This document shows, one piece after another, positions 13,683 to 28,200 of a DNA stretch of 64,000 bases. The stretch lies in the NCBI RefSeq assembly GCF_001638985.1, contig NW_017265146.1, positions 868,001 to 932,000 of the forward strand, in the 5' to 3' direction. The notes below the pieces were generated by a model. It was given only the letters and a program-made list of their open reading frames with translations. It ran no database searches and had not been told where the DNA came from. The first letter of the stretch is position 1; the number at the start of each line of letters is the position of its first letter. Source of the DNA: Phycomyces blakesleeanus NRRL 1555(-). Lineage: Eukaryota; Mucoromycota; Mucoromycetes; Mucorales; Phycomycetaceae. The position numbers and the translations under genes were made by a program.

Positions 13683-16045
13683 TTATTTGGAGTGTAAAAT
13701 ATTTTTGAAATGCAAAATATTTTTTGGTGATAGAGGACCACCAGCAGTAGCAGTAGCAGTAGCAGTAGAAGTAGAATCTGTTGACTTTCTTGGTGCCGGT
13801 GTTACTGTTACTGGTGCTGGTACCGATTTTTTTACTGGTTCTGTAGCCAGAGGCACCGGGAGATTATTATTGATAGCAATGGCATTGTTCTTTAGGTCTG
13901 TTGAGTGGCGCCGGGTGAGTGTGTGACTAAAGGTGTGATCGTGCTCAAGCTTGTGCGAGCCGTCTTCTCCAGAACCACAATCTATCCGCCAAACCTTGAC
14001 TTCTCCAGTTGAATCGGCCGAGATGATGATATGTCCGTCTGGATATGTATAGTTTTCACGGGCTATTTCGGCGTTTTGCCGCAGTTCCCAAGCATACGCC
14101 TCTGCCTCTGCCCGTGCATCGGATTCGGTAGACTCGTGCATGTGTGGTTTGTCAATTGGACCCTTTTGGGTCTTTGTCCCAATAGGAGGATTGGCTGAGA
14201 AATTAGATCCAGGTGGTTGAAGGGCTGGTTCACGTTCGATTGGTAATCCAAGTTGACTGGTATTTGTGGTGTGAACCGAATCATTATCATCGTCATAATA
14301 ATTATCGTTATCATCATTGGCATTTGAATTTGAATTTGAATTGGAATTGGAATTGGAATTGGAATTGTTATTAAGATTATTATTATTATTAAGATTATTA
14401 TTATCAAGGTTGTTACTATTACTATTATTTTCACATCCAATCTTTCTACCATTGGAATCAACTACATATCCGTCTGCGATTGCGACCGTTTGCCCAATAG
14501 GTGTTCGATTGAATATCGCATCTAATCCGGTTCTGGCCAGGATTTGTCGAGTACGGGTCGGTGAAAAGATGGCAACAGTTGTTGGATTTTCGTGAGCTTC
14601 AAAGTGGTCAGGTCGGTGTCGAAACTTGTCCTGGACTCGCCGTTCGCTGCGCTTCAGCCATCCGCCCAGCCGGGTTGTGGGTTCATGAGTATCATGCGAA
14701 TGAAGGTGATGAAAGGGCGAAAAGGACGACTGACTGGTTTCCCACACATACACTGCACAATCCTCTGATCCACAGACGATATAGCGGCCGTCATCACTAA
14801 AGGATGCTCGGATCTGCATCGATCCGTTCTCGGAACCCTTGTACTTGTAGGTCATGCTCTTGTCACGCATGTTATAGAGTCGTGCTTTGGAATCGTTGCT
14901 GGTGATCAGCAACATCTCGTCTCCGGATGTACTTGCCGGAAGTGCTTCGATTCCGGTAATCTTGTCTCCCTTTTTGGGATGTTTTTTGGATTCTTTAATT
15001 GAGAATTGAGTATTGTATCGTAATCCGTCGGTTTCGTACACAAAGCATTGGCCAATGTGGGATCCTGCGCAGATCATCCGTCCATTGGGTGTGAATCCGA
15101 TCGCTGTAATCATGTTTCCACCTGGTGTTTCATTCCAAAACGTCACTTTCTTTTGCGGGATGCTCCATACTCGTAATCTAGAGTCTAGTGAACCTGTTGC
15201 AAAGAATCTGTCATCCTGAGAAGATTCAATTATTATTATTTATTTAATTAATTAATTAATTAATTAATTAATTAATTAAAAACGAAAATAAAAAAGTAAT
15301 TGGAATTGGAATTCAATAACAACTTTATAATCAAACCCTTCTTTACTTCTTCTTTGTATTCTTATTGTTGTTTACCTTTGGGTGGAACTTTACGGACGTC
15401 ACAAAGTCAGGGTGAGGAAAGATACAGAGGCACTCTTGCCTAGAAACATGCCATAGTCTGTGTTAAAGTGAAGTGTCCAATATGAATTTTAAGAATACAT
15501 AAATATATACATATACATAGACAGAGGTTTGTATGAGTATAAGATGTGAGTGAGGTTATCAAATGCTTTCTTTACCGAACTGTCTTGTCCATAGAACTCG
15601 AAAGCAGAAACTTTGTCTACAAAATCATTTTTTTTTTAAAAAAAATAAAAATGTTGTTAGTTAAAAGAAGAAAAAAAAGGGTTATAATGATAATACACAC
15701 GGTGGACCAGCTAAGATCTAGGATATCCGAGGTATGACCTCTGTATTCTCTTGCGGGTGTCTCTTGAAATACAGCCGTCGTCTCTTCTTTGTCGACCCCA
15801 GGCTGTTTTAATTCACTCGAGTTTAGTCCTAGGATTCGCCAGACAAGCACGACAGTCGATTGTCCACCTGTGGCAAGAAAACAGCCGTCTCGACTAAACT
15901 TCATGGTCCAGATACCGTTTTGGATTGGAGGAGGTAAGTCCGGGTCTGGAGGAGTGGCTTCTGCAGGAATAGGGTAGGTTCCAGGTAGGGTTGGAAGTAT
16001 CTGGGCGACCAATAATCTTGGTTCTTTGGTTTTCTTTTTCATCAT
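13683..16045 (-). CDS. WDR44/Dgr2-family WD40-repeat protein
   Basis: Four exons on the minus strand: 15701-16045, 15576-15616, 15376-15457, 13683-15215, giving 666 aa. WD40 blades are evident: IWTMKFSRDGCFLATGGQ, then YRGHTSDILDLSW-S, MDKTVRLWHVSRQECLC, F-V-T-S-V-K-F-H-P-K-D-D-R-F-F-A-T-G-S, and the family-typical W-N-E-T-P-x-G-x-x-I-T-A, ITGIEALP, LLITSNDSKARLYNMRD and YIVCGSEDCAVYVWE. This combination is characteristic of WDR44 (a Rab11 effector) and yeast Dgr2/YMR102C; a role in endosomal recycling is by homology. A low-complexity Asn/Ser/Asp-rich loop (plus-strand 14284-14440) is encoded by trinucleotide- and hexanucleotide-like repeats between late blades. The first exon may not be the true 5' end, since family members usually have longer N-termini. 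Confidence 0.85.
14284..14440 (-). repeat. Coding microsatellite: Asn/Ser-rich loop of the WD40 gene
   Basis: Tandem GAATTG/GAATTT-like hexamers and TTATTA trinucleotides on the plus strand encode an N-S-N-S and poly-N run, ending in an acidic N/D/Y stretch. Likely length-variable between strains. Confidence 0.8.
15241..15280. repeat. (ATTA)n tetranucleotide repeat in a WD40-gene intron
   Basis: About nine tandem TTAA/ATTA units lie within the last intron of the WD40 gene. Confidence 0.85.
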
Positions 16046-17274
16046 GTTTTTTAGGTTGTTAGGTTGTTAGGTTATTTGCCTAGAAAAAAAATAAAAATCA
16101 AAATAAAAGAAGTAAAAGAAGAGGAAGATAAAATAAAATAAAAGAAATATATAAATGTATGAATTAAGAATTTAGAAACGAATATTTGGGTATAGCTTTT
16201 TTTTTTTTGTAAGGGCGAGGGTAAAGTCTTTAAAAGGAAATATTTAACAAGCTTTAACAAGAAAGTATGTTATTTGAGTAATTGAAAAAGAAGAAGTAGA
16301 AGAAGAAGGAGATAAAATTAGGACAAAAGCTATATATTTAAAAGTAACTGAAACTTATGTGTAATTGTTACATAAGTATTTTCTTATATTATATATCTAA
16401 AAAGGCATTGATTGTTAAAGGTATCTTTAGTCTTTGACGTACATTTTTGCGGAGAAACAGAAAAAAGAAAGGAAGGGAAAAATAGGTCTTTATATACAAA
16501 CTTTTCTAATATTATAAAAAAATTATCTATTTGTGTGTGAATTTTTGCAGTGTAAATTAAATCAACTGTAGAAAAGTATGGGGATCATTGATGGCATTCT
16601 TTTTTTTTTAATGCCAGCAAAAAATAAAGTACACTTTGCTTATTCGAGCAACACAGACATACGAAATACCATTATGTACTAATATGTTCAAGATGTTGTC
16701 ACTGACTGTCCTTTTAGCCTACAAAGGATCCAAATTCTGGGATTCTTACAACACATTATTGTTTCGGTGCGGTTTGGTTTCTGAAACAAAAAAAAAATAC
16801 TACTTTAATATTCCCTTGTTTTTTTTTTCTTTCATACAATTCAATTTATGCGATTAACAATTGATTTTCAAATTAACTTTGGATCGACCTTTGATTTTAG
16901 CCTCCTCTATATAACAAAACCCAAGGTAGAACTATAGACCTATGTACCTAATATATAATATCATATTAAAATAAAGCAAAAAAAAAAAGAAAAGAAAATC
17001 ATTTTGATAAAGCCCTCTATCTATCTATTTAAAATATATTTTGTAGATGTTATATATTCGATCGGCTGTATCTTTCTTTTTAGCTTTCTGGTGTACCATC
17101 GATACTGGTGAACAGTCACTGACGGATATGCAATCCGAGACTCTTTTCCATATTCCAAAAGGGAAAGAAAGAAAGAAAAAAAATTGACCTAAAGTAATAT
17201 AAGGGCATTAAAAATAAAATAAAAATAAAAATCAAAATTCGACACGTCTTCTTTGACAGCCTTCATTTAACCTA
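16046..17274. promoter_or_regulatory. Divergent WD40/VPS13 intergenic region
   Basis: 1.2 kb separate two divergent starts. It includes an AGGTTGTT repeat just upstream of the WD40 ATG, purine-rich tracts, and T- or A-runs (16198-16210, 16602-16611, 16979-16990). No gene or clear promoter element recognised. Confidence 0.4.
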
Positions 17275-17608
17275 ATGTTGGAATCACTTGTTGCAACAAT
17301 CCTCAATCGATTCCTTGGAAATTATGTATCGAATCTAAACTATGACCAACTCAAGATTGGCATATGGAATGGTTAGTTGACACAGACACCCACAAAAAAG
17401 AAGAAGAAGAAAAAGAAAGTATAGTATCAACTCTTAATTTATTTTATTTTATTTTATTTTGTTGTTGCTGTTAGGTGAAGTTAATCTAAAGAACCTAAAG
17501 TTGCGAAGAGAAGCCCTTGATAAACTTGATCTACCTATTGATGTCCTAGAAGGTAATATAAGTATATATATCTAAATCAAATATACATTCTCACGCCCAT
17601 ACACGCAT

Positions 17609-17648
<40 letters not shown>

Positions 17649-19186
17649 TTAATAGGATACTTTGGAGAGCTCACATTGAGTATTCCTTGGGCTAACCTGA
17701 AAACAAAGCCTGTCAAGGTATTCGTTGATCATGTCTATCTCTTGGCTGTGCCAAAGAGCGAGGTTTCGGTAAGTTGTTTGTGACATAACTATAGATAGAT
17801 TTATGTATAATAGTCAAATTTTTATCATCAATCATGTAAACCTTGTCTCTTTGTTTTATATCTACATTATGTACATATTAGGTGTCAGCCGAAGAAGAAG
17901 ACCAAAGGGCCCAGCTGTTGAAGCAGCGGAGATTGGCCACGGCTGAGCTGATGGAGGACTCCCAAGTTCAAGAAGATCAAACTAAAAAGGGGGAAGAACA
18001 GAATGATGGGTTCATGGGTCAGCTTACCACGAAGATCATTGACAATCTTCAGCTGTCCATCAAGAACATCCACATTCGGTACGAAGACAATCTCTCGGAT
18101 CCTGGCCATCCATTCGCCTGTGGAATTACCCTCAAAGAGCTCAGTGCTGTCTCGACCGATGGTGAATTTAAACCTACTTTTATCAGTGAAATGACAAACA
18201 CTATTCACAAGGTAGATTCTTTATATATAAAAATGCATTTAGCAGAAGCTAAGACATATATATATATATAAATTATAGTTGACTACCTTGCAATCCTTGT
18301 CGGTCTATTGGAACACAGACTCACCTTCATTGTCCGGACTCTCTCAAGATGATGCCCTAAAGACGTTTACAGAACTGGTAAATATTTAAATAAATAAATA
18401 CCAAAAAAAAAACGATAATGTCTTTAATAAATCAAAATCAAAGATTCCCAGCCCATCGAATAATGATCTGAAGCATCAATATATCCTGAAACCCGTTTCT
18501 GGTACCGGAAAAGTAAGTTGTGTACATTTAACACCAAAAAAAAATGTATAAATTCTTATATATATATATTGGTGGGTGGGGGGGCGATTTATACAACTGT
18601 AGATCAAACTCAACAAAAAGTTTGACAATAAAGTGGCCAAAACAGATGTCACTCTTTTGTTCGACGAGCTTGCCTTTAGTTTGGATGATGATCAATACCG
18701 TGATGCCATCTTGATGGTTGACTTATTCCATGCAAATCTCAAAAAGCAAAAAGTAAGTAATGCTTATAATTATTATCTATTTATCTGTTACAATTCTTAC
18801 ATTATGTATGTGTCTATATCAAACACCTCTACTATCCCACTAAAAAAAATTATTTATTTTTGTAGTACCGTAAATATCATCCTGCTACTGGCACACCAAA
18901 AACAAATCCAAGAGGATTTATCAAATTTGCCGGCGATGCTGTACTGGCCGAGATCCATGATCGTCATTACAGGTGGTCCTGGGACTCATTCCGTAAAAGA
19001 CGCGATGAGCGTAAAGCCTATGTGGAATATTACACTGCTGTAAAGAAACAAAAGGCAACCCCAGAACAGCAAGCAGCATTAGACAAACTTGAACACGATT
19101 TGAGCTTTGAAGATATTCGGTTCTACAGAAGCATTGCCAAGAGCAGAATTCGAAGAAGTCTAGCCAAGCTAGGTAGGTCTATTACA

Positions 19187-19220
<34 letters not shown>

Positions 19221-22200
19221 AACTCTAAAATTCTTATAGCCGAAGAAAAGAAAAACAACCAAAAGGAAAACAAAGGATGGTTGAGCTCTTGGTGGAGTGG
19301 TGAAACAAAAACTGAAGAGGTCAGTTATATAATAAATATCAAGAGCCTTCTCGATCCTTTTATTCGAAAAAGAACAATATTATTCACAACTTAATAACCC
19401 TTACTCTTTTTCTTAAATATATGTAGACAGCTGAAGATACCTCTTTGGTAATGACAGAAGAGCAGAAACGTGAGTTGTACGATGCAATCGAGTACAATGA
19501 AGAAAGCGATACAATTGCTGCTTCTATTGACATGCCAATGGATGTAAGTACATCAAATCAAATCAAATCAAATCAAATCATATCAAATAAGTAATATTCT
19601 ACGCTCAAAATAATTAACTAATCGTCTGTTTCTGTTGCTGGAAATTGTGTTATTAGACCATGAAATTCTCTCTTAGTACAAAGTTGAACAAGGGTTCATT
19701 TAGTCTCCTGAAACACTCAAAGACAAAGACAAAAGAACTTGCTGCCCTTGTGTTCGATAGTGTCACCGTTGACGTGGTACAGTATGTCGAGTCAATCTCT
19801 TTGGCAGGAAGTCTTGGTGACTTGCAAGTCCACGATGGCCAGACCAAGGGCACTCTATACCCACAATGGGTTGGTGTCAAGAAGAGTAATGGGCAAGTAA
19901 AAAAAAAAAGAGAAAAACTACTTAAAAAGCCTAATCTAACCTAACTATCATAAAACAACAATATAAATCAGAGGATCTATCCTGGATCCATTGAAAAAAG
20001 GCGGGGCCGAAAGTATCATCTCAATCGATGATTCTCTCGAGGATTCTCCATTTTTCTCATTCGAGTTCCAACACAAGCCTTTGAACAAGGTGGCCGACAA
20101 CGCACTCTCGTTAAACATGCGCCATTTGGAGATCATCTACAATCCAACTGTCATCAATGGAATTGCCGATTTCTTTAAGCCTCCAAACACCAAAATGGAG
20201 TCTGTAAATGCATTGATGGAAGCCGCTGGAGATACGATCGAGAGCTTCAAACAACAGACACGAGCAGGTCTGGAGTATGCTCTGGAGAAACATACAACAA
20301 TTTCACTTGATATCAATATGTCTGCTCCTTTGTTTGTTATTCCAGAGAGGTAAGATATATATATATATATATATATATATATCTTTTGTATCCTGATAAT
20401 TTGAATTTTAACCTGTTATCTGTTTGTTTAACAATTTCTTTCCTTACAGTTGCCTTCGAACTGACTCTCCTGCACTGATCATTGACGCTGGTCACATCAA
20501 TGTCGACAGCGATCTTGCAAACCAAGAACTTGTCAATCAATTTAAGACAAAAGGCGACAAAAAATATAGCGAAGAAGATTATATCAAGCTTGAAGGTCTT
20601 ATGTATGACAAATTCCATGTTCAACTCACCCAAACCAAAGTCTTGATTGGCACCAATCTTGAAGAGTGTCTCAGACAGCTCTATACAAAGGCAGAGCCCA
20701 ATAAGGATGTACACATGCTCGAGAAGATCGACATGAACCTTTTAGTCGAGCTCTGTATCCTTCCTGGAATAACCCAATTCACCAAATTCAAGGTGTCTGC
20801 CAATCTTCCGCTGTTGTCTGTCAATTTTTCAGACAGCAAGTACAAGACAATGATGCGAATGTTGGATGTGGTCATTCCACCAAATCCTACCCCAGATACT
20901 CAAGAAGTCTCGATCCTGTCTACTACAGCTCAGCCAAATAACAAAGTTACCACGGACGGGCAGGATGGTGTTCGTGCGAACAATGTACTTTCGCAGAAAT
21001 TGTGGGGTGAGAAAAACACCGAGATTTTGGTGGATGGCCGCTCAAGACGAATCAAGTCTGCCGAAGACAGCAGCGACACCGATGGAGACGACGAATCCGT
21101 TGTCCAAGAGACCTTCTCGACTGCTTCTATGGTACCCATGGTTAATACAAAGCAAGAGCAATTCAAATTCTCTTTGAAGGTTGACAAGGTGTCTGTGGCT
21201 ATCAATGAGACTGGCAAAGACGGTGACACTCTCTTGGCCGAGGTTGTCCTTGAGCACTTTGACTTTTGCTTTTTATCTCGCCCATATGATATGCAAGTCG
21301 AACTTGCTCTCAAAACATTGAGCGTGGTGGACAAGATGGAACATGGCAATGAATTCCACTACTTGGTCACTTCTGACAATATAGACCGAAATAACTCAAG
21401 ATTAGAAGCAACCGAGCGAGACCTTGTGCGCGTAAAGTACCTCCAGGTCAATCGAAAGCATCCTCTTTATCACGACACCTATGAGGGATATGATCAGACA
21501 ATCGATGTAGCCCTTTCGACACTCAACATAATTGTTACCCGAAGCTCAATCCTGACCCTCTACAATTGGGTTCTCAGCACTTTCACTGGGCCAGCCAATC
21601 CCGAAAAGGCCCTACCACAACCACCAACCAGCAACGGCAGCAGTAACGAGTCGATGCACATCATGTCTTCTGCACGGTCGTCTGATCAGATTAGTGTGAC
21701 TCCAAAGAAAGCGCCTGTACAAGATGGTACGATGAAGGTCAACATCCAGCTTGAAAGTCTTGATCTGATTCTCAATAACGATGGTAAGCGTCTGGGCACT
21801 GGCGAATTGTCGTCTGGTAGCTTGTGTGTGTCGATGTTGCCAAACACCATGCACGTTTCGGGAAAGTTTGGAAACTTTACACTCTCGGATGACCGAGAAC
21901 ACAGCAATGTGTACGACCTCAGCCGCGGGGCTTCGAAGATTCACATCCTCAGTGTTCTTGGCGATGGGCTTATGGACTTTACCTTTGAGACCTTTGATCC
22001 CAAGAGTGACTCGTTCCCTGGATACGACCAGAAGTTGTACATGCGCATGGGATCGTTCCAGTTTCTCTTGACCGAATCTACGAAGCCAGTCATGGAGTTC
22101 TTATCAGAGTTCCTGGCAATGAAGACAGTGTACGACACGGCTCGAACGGCTGCATTTGAAACGGCCCAGCAAATCCAAGAAACCAGCTCTAGATTCCACT

Positions 22201-25200
22201 TTGATGTTACGATCCAGAGCCCGGTGGTTGTGTTCCCTGTGGGCGAGAACCCTGCAACAGACCGCATCGTCGCTCGTCTGGGTGAGATTCGCGCCATCAA
22301 CGAGTTCAAGACCGCAACACGCCATCCCAAAGATGATATTGATGGATCGGGGTCTGCCCATGAGGTTTGGTTGAATTTGATCCAATGCGGCCTGTACTCA
22401 GTCAGTCTCAAATCCACCGCCGTGATCGAGACCGCCGACTCTGGTCAGGAAACTCGCGAGCTGCCAATTATCGACGATCTGGAACTTGTCTTTGACATCC
22501 AAAGTCTCGAAAAACCAGACGAGGACGGCTGTGGACCGGCCACTCAGATCCTCGGAAAGGTTTCTGATGTTCGCATGGCCCTGACCGAGCGCCAGTTCAA
22601 GAGTTTGTTGGAAGTCTCGGAACTTTTGACAGCTACATTTGCAGGAGGTAGTGATTCCGAAACAGAAGACGCTGATGGAGCCAATCAGCAACCACAAAAA
22701 ACCCGAAAGTCAGCGCCAACAACCCCTTCAAGCGTTTCTGTGCCAACACTTTTGTCAAGCGCTAAAAAACAAGTGCAGGTTGACTTGGCTGTCAGTGTGA
22801 AGACCATATCACTCGAGATTCTTCATGGTCCCGATCTGGCTTACTATGAAAGAAGCAAACAGACCCTTGCTCGTATTGCACTAAACAATCTTGACCTGAA
22901 ACTCCAGATCATGCTTGATACCTCAATGATGATGGAGCTCAGTATGCAGTCCATGTGCTTCGCCGATACTCGTTCAAACTCTGTCTCTCTTTTCCGTGAA
23001 ATTATCCCAGTCAGCGGTCGTGATGGACCCCAGCTCCAGGTCAAGGTCAAATCGGCCATCCAAGCAGACAATTCGTCTCTTATGGATGTCACGGTGGCAC
23101 TCGACAGCCCGCGCATTGTCCTGTCTCTCGATTACCTGTTACTTCTCAAAGACTTTTTTGCGGCTCCTTTTGTCTCTCAGCCTAGCGATGTGACTACCGA
23201 GGCACAAGAGTATGCAAAGACTCAACGCAATCGTCTTACGAACGAGCAAGAGCCGGGGGTAGTCTTATCCAAAGATAGTGCTGGTAAAAATGTCACAGTT
23301 TATGCTACCGAAATTCCTGGAACACCTTCGTCCACACCTCAGCAAGTGTTGCACTACAATGTGAATGTTGTGGACGTGGAGATCATCTGTCTTGCCAAGC
23401 CAGAGCTGGCTTCTTCAGAAGCCATAGTGTTCTCCTTTGATCAACTGAAGGTTGTCCAGAAACAGAACCTTGACTTTAGTGTGGATAGTATCGGCATGCT
23501 GCTGTGCCATATGGACAACCGTGAACTTTCTTCAGTTGATTTTGTTGAGAAGTTTGACATCAATATGACCATGGAGTGCTCACTCCCAAGTCCGGGCCAC
23601 AACATTACCGTCATAAGATTAGACGTCGAGCCAATCCTGCTCCGGCTATCATACCATGATGCCATGCTGATTCTTGAGATTATCAACAAAGCCACAGAGT
23701 TGATGGGAAATGCACAGACGATTGAAAAAGAGAACGAAGCAAAAAAGATCAATCCTACTTCTTCGGATGGCCACTCCATTGTAGCCTTGTCAGATCCTCC
23801 TTGTCCACCCAATGATTCTAGTGTTGGAGCCACTACTTCGAGTACCTTGGCACCAAAACCTGCACAGGCAATTGAGCCTTACATTGTGTTGTCCAAGGAA
23901 TCCGTAAGTAAAAAATAAAATAAAAATCACAACCTCTCGTATATATATATACACACACACATATGTTAGATCCACCATATATTAGAAACATCATGACTTG
24001 CACAATTTATTTATTTTCTATAAAAAAACTTTTTATAGTTGGTCGCAAACTTTGATGGTTTGCAATTGACGTTGATCGAAGATGTCCATGATTTGCCATT
24101 CATCGATTGGACTCTACAGCCCTTTACAATCAACGCCAAGGATTGGTCTCGTTCGGTAAAGTGTTGATAAATATAATGTATTCCAAGAAAATTAAGCTTT
24201 TTATCAAATCTAATAATTTTTTTTAAAAAAAAAACAAATAACAATCAATCAATCAATCAATCAATTGATCGATCAATTTACTATAGTTGGAGGTCAATGT
24301 TGATTTCTCAATGTATGCCAACAACTTTAACTTCAAGATCTCACACTGGGAACCAATTCTTGAACCCTGGGAGTTTACGGTCAAGGTTAACAAAGATGCA
24401 GCAATCGGAGCTATGCATATCGGAATGTCTTCTGAAGCTCCCTTGAACATCAATATCACACACGCCTTCCTCGAGAGTGCTTTATCTGTTTCTGAGACAC
24501 TTAGTGAAATTCAGGTAAGAAAATAAAGATGTACATATATATGTGTACATGTGTATATAAAAATTGTTTTTTTTTTGGGGGGGAGGGGGGTTATTATATT
24601 TCTTATTGATAAAACTTACTCAAATTCTGCACACCTGCATTTACATACACACACATACACACAAATCCGATAGCCACTGCCTGATAATGCACAAGATTTC
24701 AAGCGCCCTTACCTAATCCGTAACTGGACGGGTTATGATATCAAGTTTTGGAACATGTCTGATGATGCTGCGGGTCAGGACACCGAGAGTTATTTATTAA
24801 AGGATAATGAAGAACAATCCTGGACGTTCAGGGATGCCATAAAGCGCAGAGAGGTAAAAAAGAAAAAAGAAAGAAAGAAAGAAATTAGAAATAAAATTAG
24901 TAAGTAATGATTGTGAATAACTAAACCCTCATTCTTTATTATTATTATTATTATTATTATTATTTCCTGATGTGTATATAATATTAGAGATCAAACTTGG
25001 GTAAAAACTACCTAGGTGTCGAGGTTTTACATGGAGGATGGGAAAGGCTTTTAAACCTTCCTATGGATCAGGAGGGTGAAGTTCCATATCGCCTGAAGCC
25101 TGAGTTGGATGAAGTGTCTCATCGCCTGGTGGTTGAAATCAAGCTCGAGAATAATGTCAAGACAGTTACTTTCCGCAGTGGCCTGTTGCTTCACAACCAA

Positions 25201-28200
25201 ACAAGGTCTGCTTTGGAAGTTCAGTTGGTCAAATATGACATGAATCCGTTGTGCGACAAATGGAAACTTGGTAAAGGAGTAGTGTTTGTCTCTCTTTAAA
25301 AATAACAAATTATTGATTTATTTATTTTTACTAATATTCTTTATATACATATAGAAACCTCTGAGAAAAAGGCTGTGCCTATTGAATTGGCTTACGACAA
25401 TTGGATAGTTGTTCGTCCTTCTGGTAAGCTTAGTTTTAGGGATACCAAAAACAAAAAAGAATCAGACTTTGTAGAAAATACATTTAATTATATTATTATT
25501 ATTATTTGTTTTATTTCACTATAGACGATTACCAATGGAGTAATAGACTTAATTGGGCAGACATAATAAGTCCAAAGTTCCCTAAGGATATTGTTTGCAA
25601 AGCTGTCAACCCAGCAAAGTCGGATTATATCATTCAACTGGGTGCAAAGTTTGACAAAAAGAGTATCTTGTGCCGGTAAGTTGATATATAAATACCAATG
25701 ATTTTCTAAAAAAAAAATGTAGCCAATATCCTTGTATGGTTGTTCAGTTTGGAGCTCCAATCCAGATCGACAACTTCTTGCCATATGATTTCAGCATAAG
25801 TTTGAGAGATACAAAGGGAGATGCAAATCTTTCAATTAATGTCAAAAAAGGAAAAAGTGCGTACTTGCACAAAATCAAGAGTACAAGCATAATATCATTG
25901 AAGCTTGATGTTCATAGTGACTGTAAGTCTTACCTATATAGATTTCTTCAAACTAAAAAAAAAAGAGATTATATATTTTACTCACTCTTGATTATATATA
26001 TATATATATATATTAGATTATACCACAACAGAACTAGTAACTATAGAGACTAAACCGTACCAATCGTCTTTGAGTAATCCGTTGATTTTAACTGGTGTAA
26101 ATGGAAACCAGATTACACTCGGAATGAATATCACGTAAAGTTAATACTTGTGGTCCATTATAACCTACTGACAATTTTCCCCTTGAATTCATTCAATTCT
26201 TTGTGTGTGTACTTTTTTTTTATTGTAACTAGCCGCCTGACAAATGATAACGATTCTCTTTGGATAAGCATCTTCCCACACTACCTGATCCTCAATAAGA
26301 CCGGAAGTCAGATTGCTCTAAAGGCCCGCATGTCATCTCGTCAAAACAAGGCAGTCGTGGAGTATATTAAAGGATTTGGTGAAAATGAACCGGTCAGTTA
26401 AAAAATATTTTTCCCCTTCTTCAAAGCGTTTTATAACAATGCTGAGCAGCTTGTACCCACACCCTCTTTGTGCGATCAACTAATACTGTAAATATTACTA
26501 TATTCAGATTACTCCGTTCTTATTCTCTTATCACAGCATTGATCATCACAACAGAGCTCTATTGTCTGTTGATGGATCCAAGTACAGCGATGTAAGTACC
26601 CTAATAATATATCCACAAAGACAAAAAAAGATATCGTATCTAACCAAAACCGAAAAAAAATGCACATAAATCAATAAATCTATTAGGATTTGAGTTTTGA
26701 AGCTATTGGCAGTGCTCTTGATGTAACACTTCCAGTAAACAGCCAGACAGTCATTCATACAGGTGTCCGAGTTGAAGAAGGACCTGGAAAGGTGTGTTTG
26801 TGTTCTTTTCTCTTTCTTCTTTATATTAAGCTTAAATGCAAAGATATATAAAAGGCCATTAACCATTTATTTTTATTCTTAGTACAAGCTTACCAAGATG
26901 GTAACAATTTCATCACGTTTTATTGTTGCGAACCACCTGCGTCACAATATCAAGTTTAGGCAGTTTGGACCGGACGAGAAAGAGACTCATGTGGGTGAAG
27001 GCGAAAAGGCATCGATATATCAGACAAATAAGTCTGAGCTCAAATGGCTTTGTCTGCAACTCGAGAAACTCCATGATTTCTGGTACGTTTATTCCAATAT
27101 GTTCAGAATTGTATGAGAAGTGTATTTTTCTTTCTTCTTCTTTAAACTGATTTTATATGTATACATAGGTCTGCACCAATTGACATTCAAGAAATTGGTA
27201 CCACACATCTCAAACTGAGTGAAGGAGATAGTAGGAATCATATTCTTGTCAGGGTGACGGTTCATCTCCAGCAAGCAACTATCTTTATAATGCTCGAAGA
27301 GGCAGATGAATGGCCATACAAGATATGTAATTACTCGAATGAAGAAGTCAAGATATATCAGGAGGTAAAGAGAGATGAATAGATCTATATAATTAGTGTG
27401 CAAAAAACAAAAAAAAAAGAAGAAGAGGAAGAGAAGAGAAAACAGCAAGACTCACATAATCATAGAACACTGTTCCCGAGGACTACCATTTGAAATCCAA
27501 ACAAAAGGATGCGTTAGGAAAACAAAGATACTTTATACTTGCACCCAATACTGAGATGAATTATTCGTGGGACTTCCCGATTGCTAAAAAAAAGCATTTG
27601 ATACTTGAAGTCAATGGAAAGATGCGTACAGTTGATTTCCAAGCAATTGGTGCTCAAATTCCATTCCAATACAAGGTAAACCTCAAAAAGACATACGTAT
27701 ACAGATATGCATTAAAATTAATATACTTATTATAATCAAACTAGAAAGCAAGCCATGGATCTGGAAATAAGAACGCTTCCTCTATGTCCATTGATGTAGT
27801 GGCTCGAGACTCTGCTCTAGTTCTGGTTTTGACTCAATTCAATCCATATAACAGTCTTTATCGTGCAAAGACAATCGCAGCTTCATCTGCTAGTGCGATA
27901 TCAAGAGAAGGCACTGCACGCGATTACTTTGAGGAAATTGACGTTGAACATGTGATAAACTTTACCTTTGAGCTTTCTCTTGAGCGTATTGGTATCTCAG
28001 TCATCAATAAACAAGTCCAGGTAAAGACACACACACATACACACATACACAAATGTCTACCCTGCACTGATGGATTGTGGAAAGCAACTGGTTTATTTAA
28101 CATTTACCACTTTACTATTTTAGGAACTTATCTTTACTACTATCAAAGGACTGGATTTCAAGTACAGTGACTCCAATCTCTATCAGTCTGTGCGTGCTAG

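Noticed and set aside
15434..15445. AG|GCAAGA in the WD40 gene as another GC donor
   Set aside because: Reading straight through gives the conserved R-x-E-C-L-C WDR44 motif, so it is coding.
20681..23833. Many minus-strand ORFs opposite VPS13 exon 13 (up to about 158 codons)
   Set aside because: Shadows of a long, less AT-rich coding exon. None has recognisable motifs.
27466..27520. Alternative frame [10 protein letters not shown] at the start of VPS13 exon 27
   Set aside because: It looks VPS13-like but stops soon after. The phase-0 frame continues into R-Y-F-I-L-A-P and W-D-F-P and joins both neighbours in phase.
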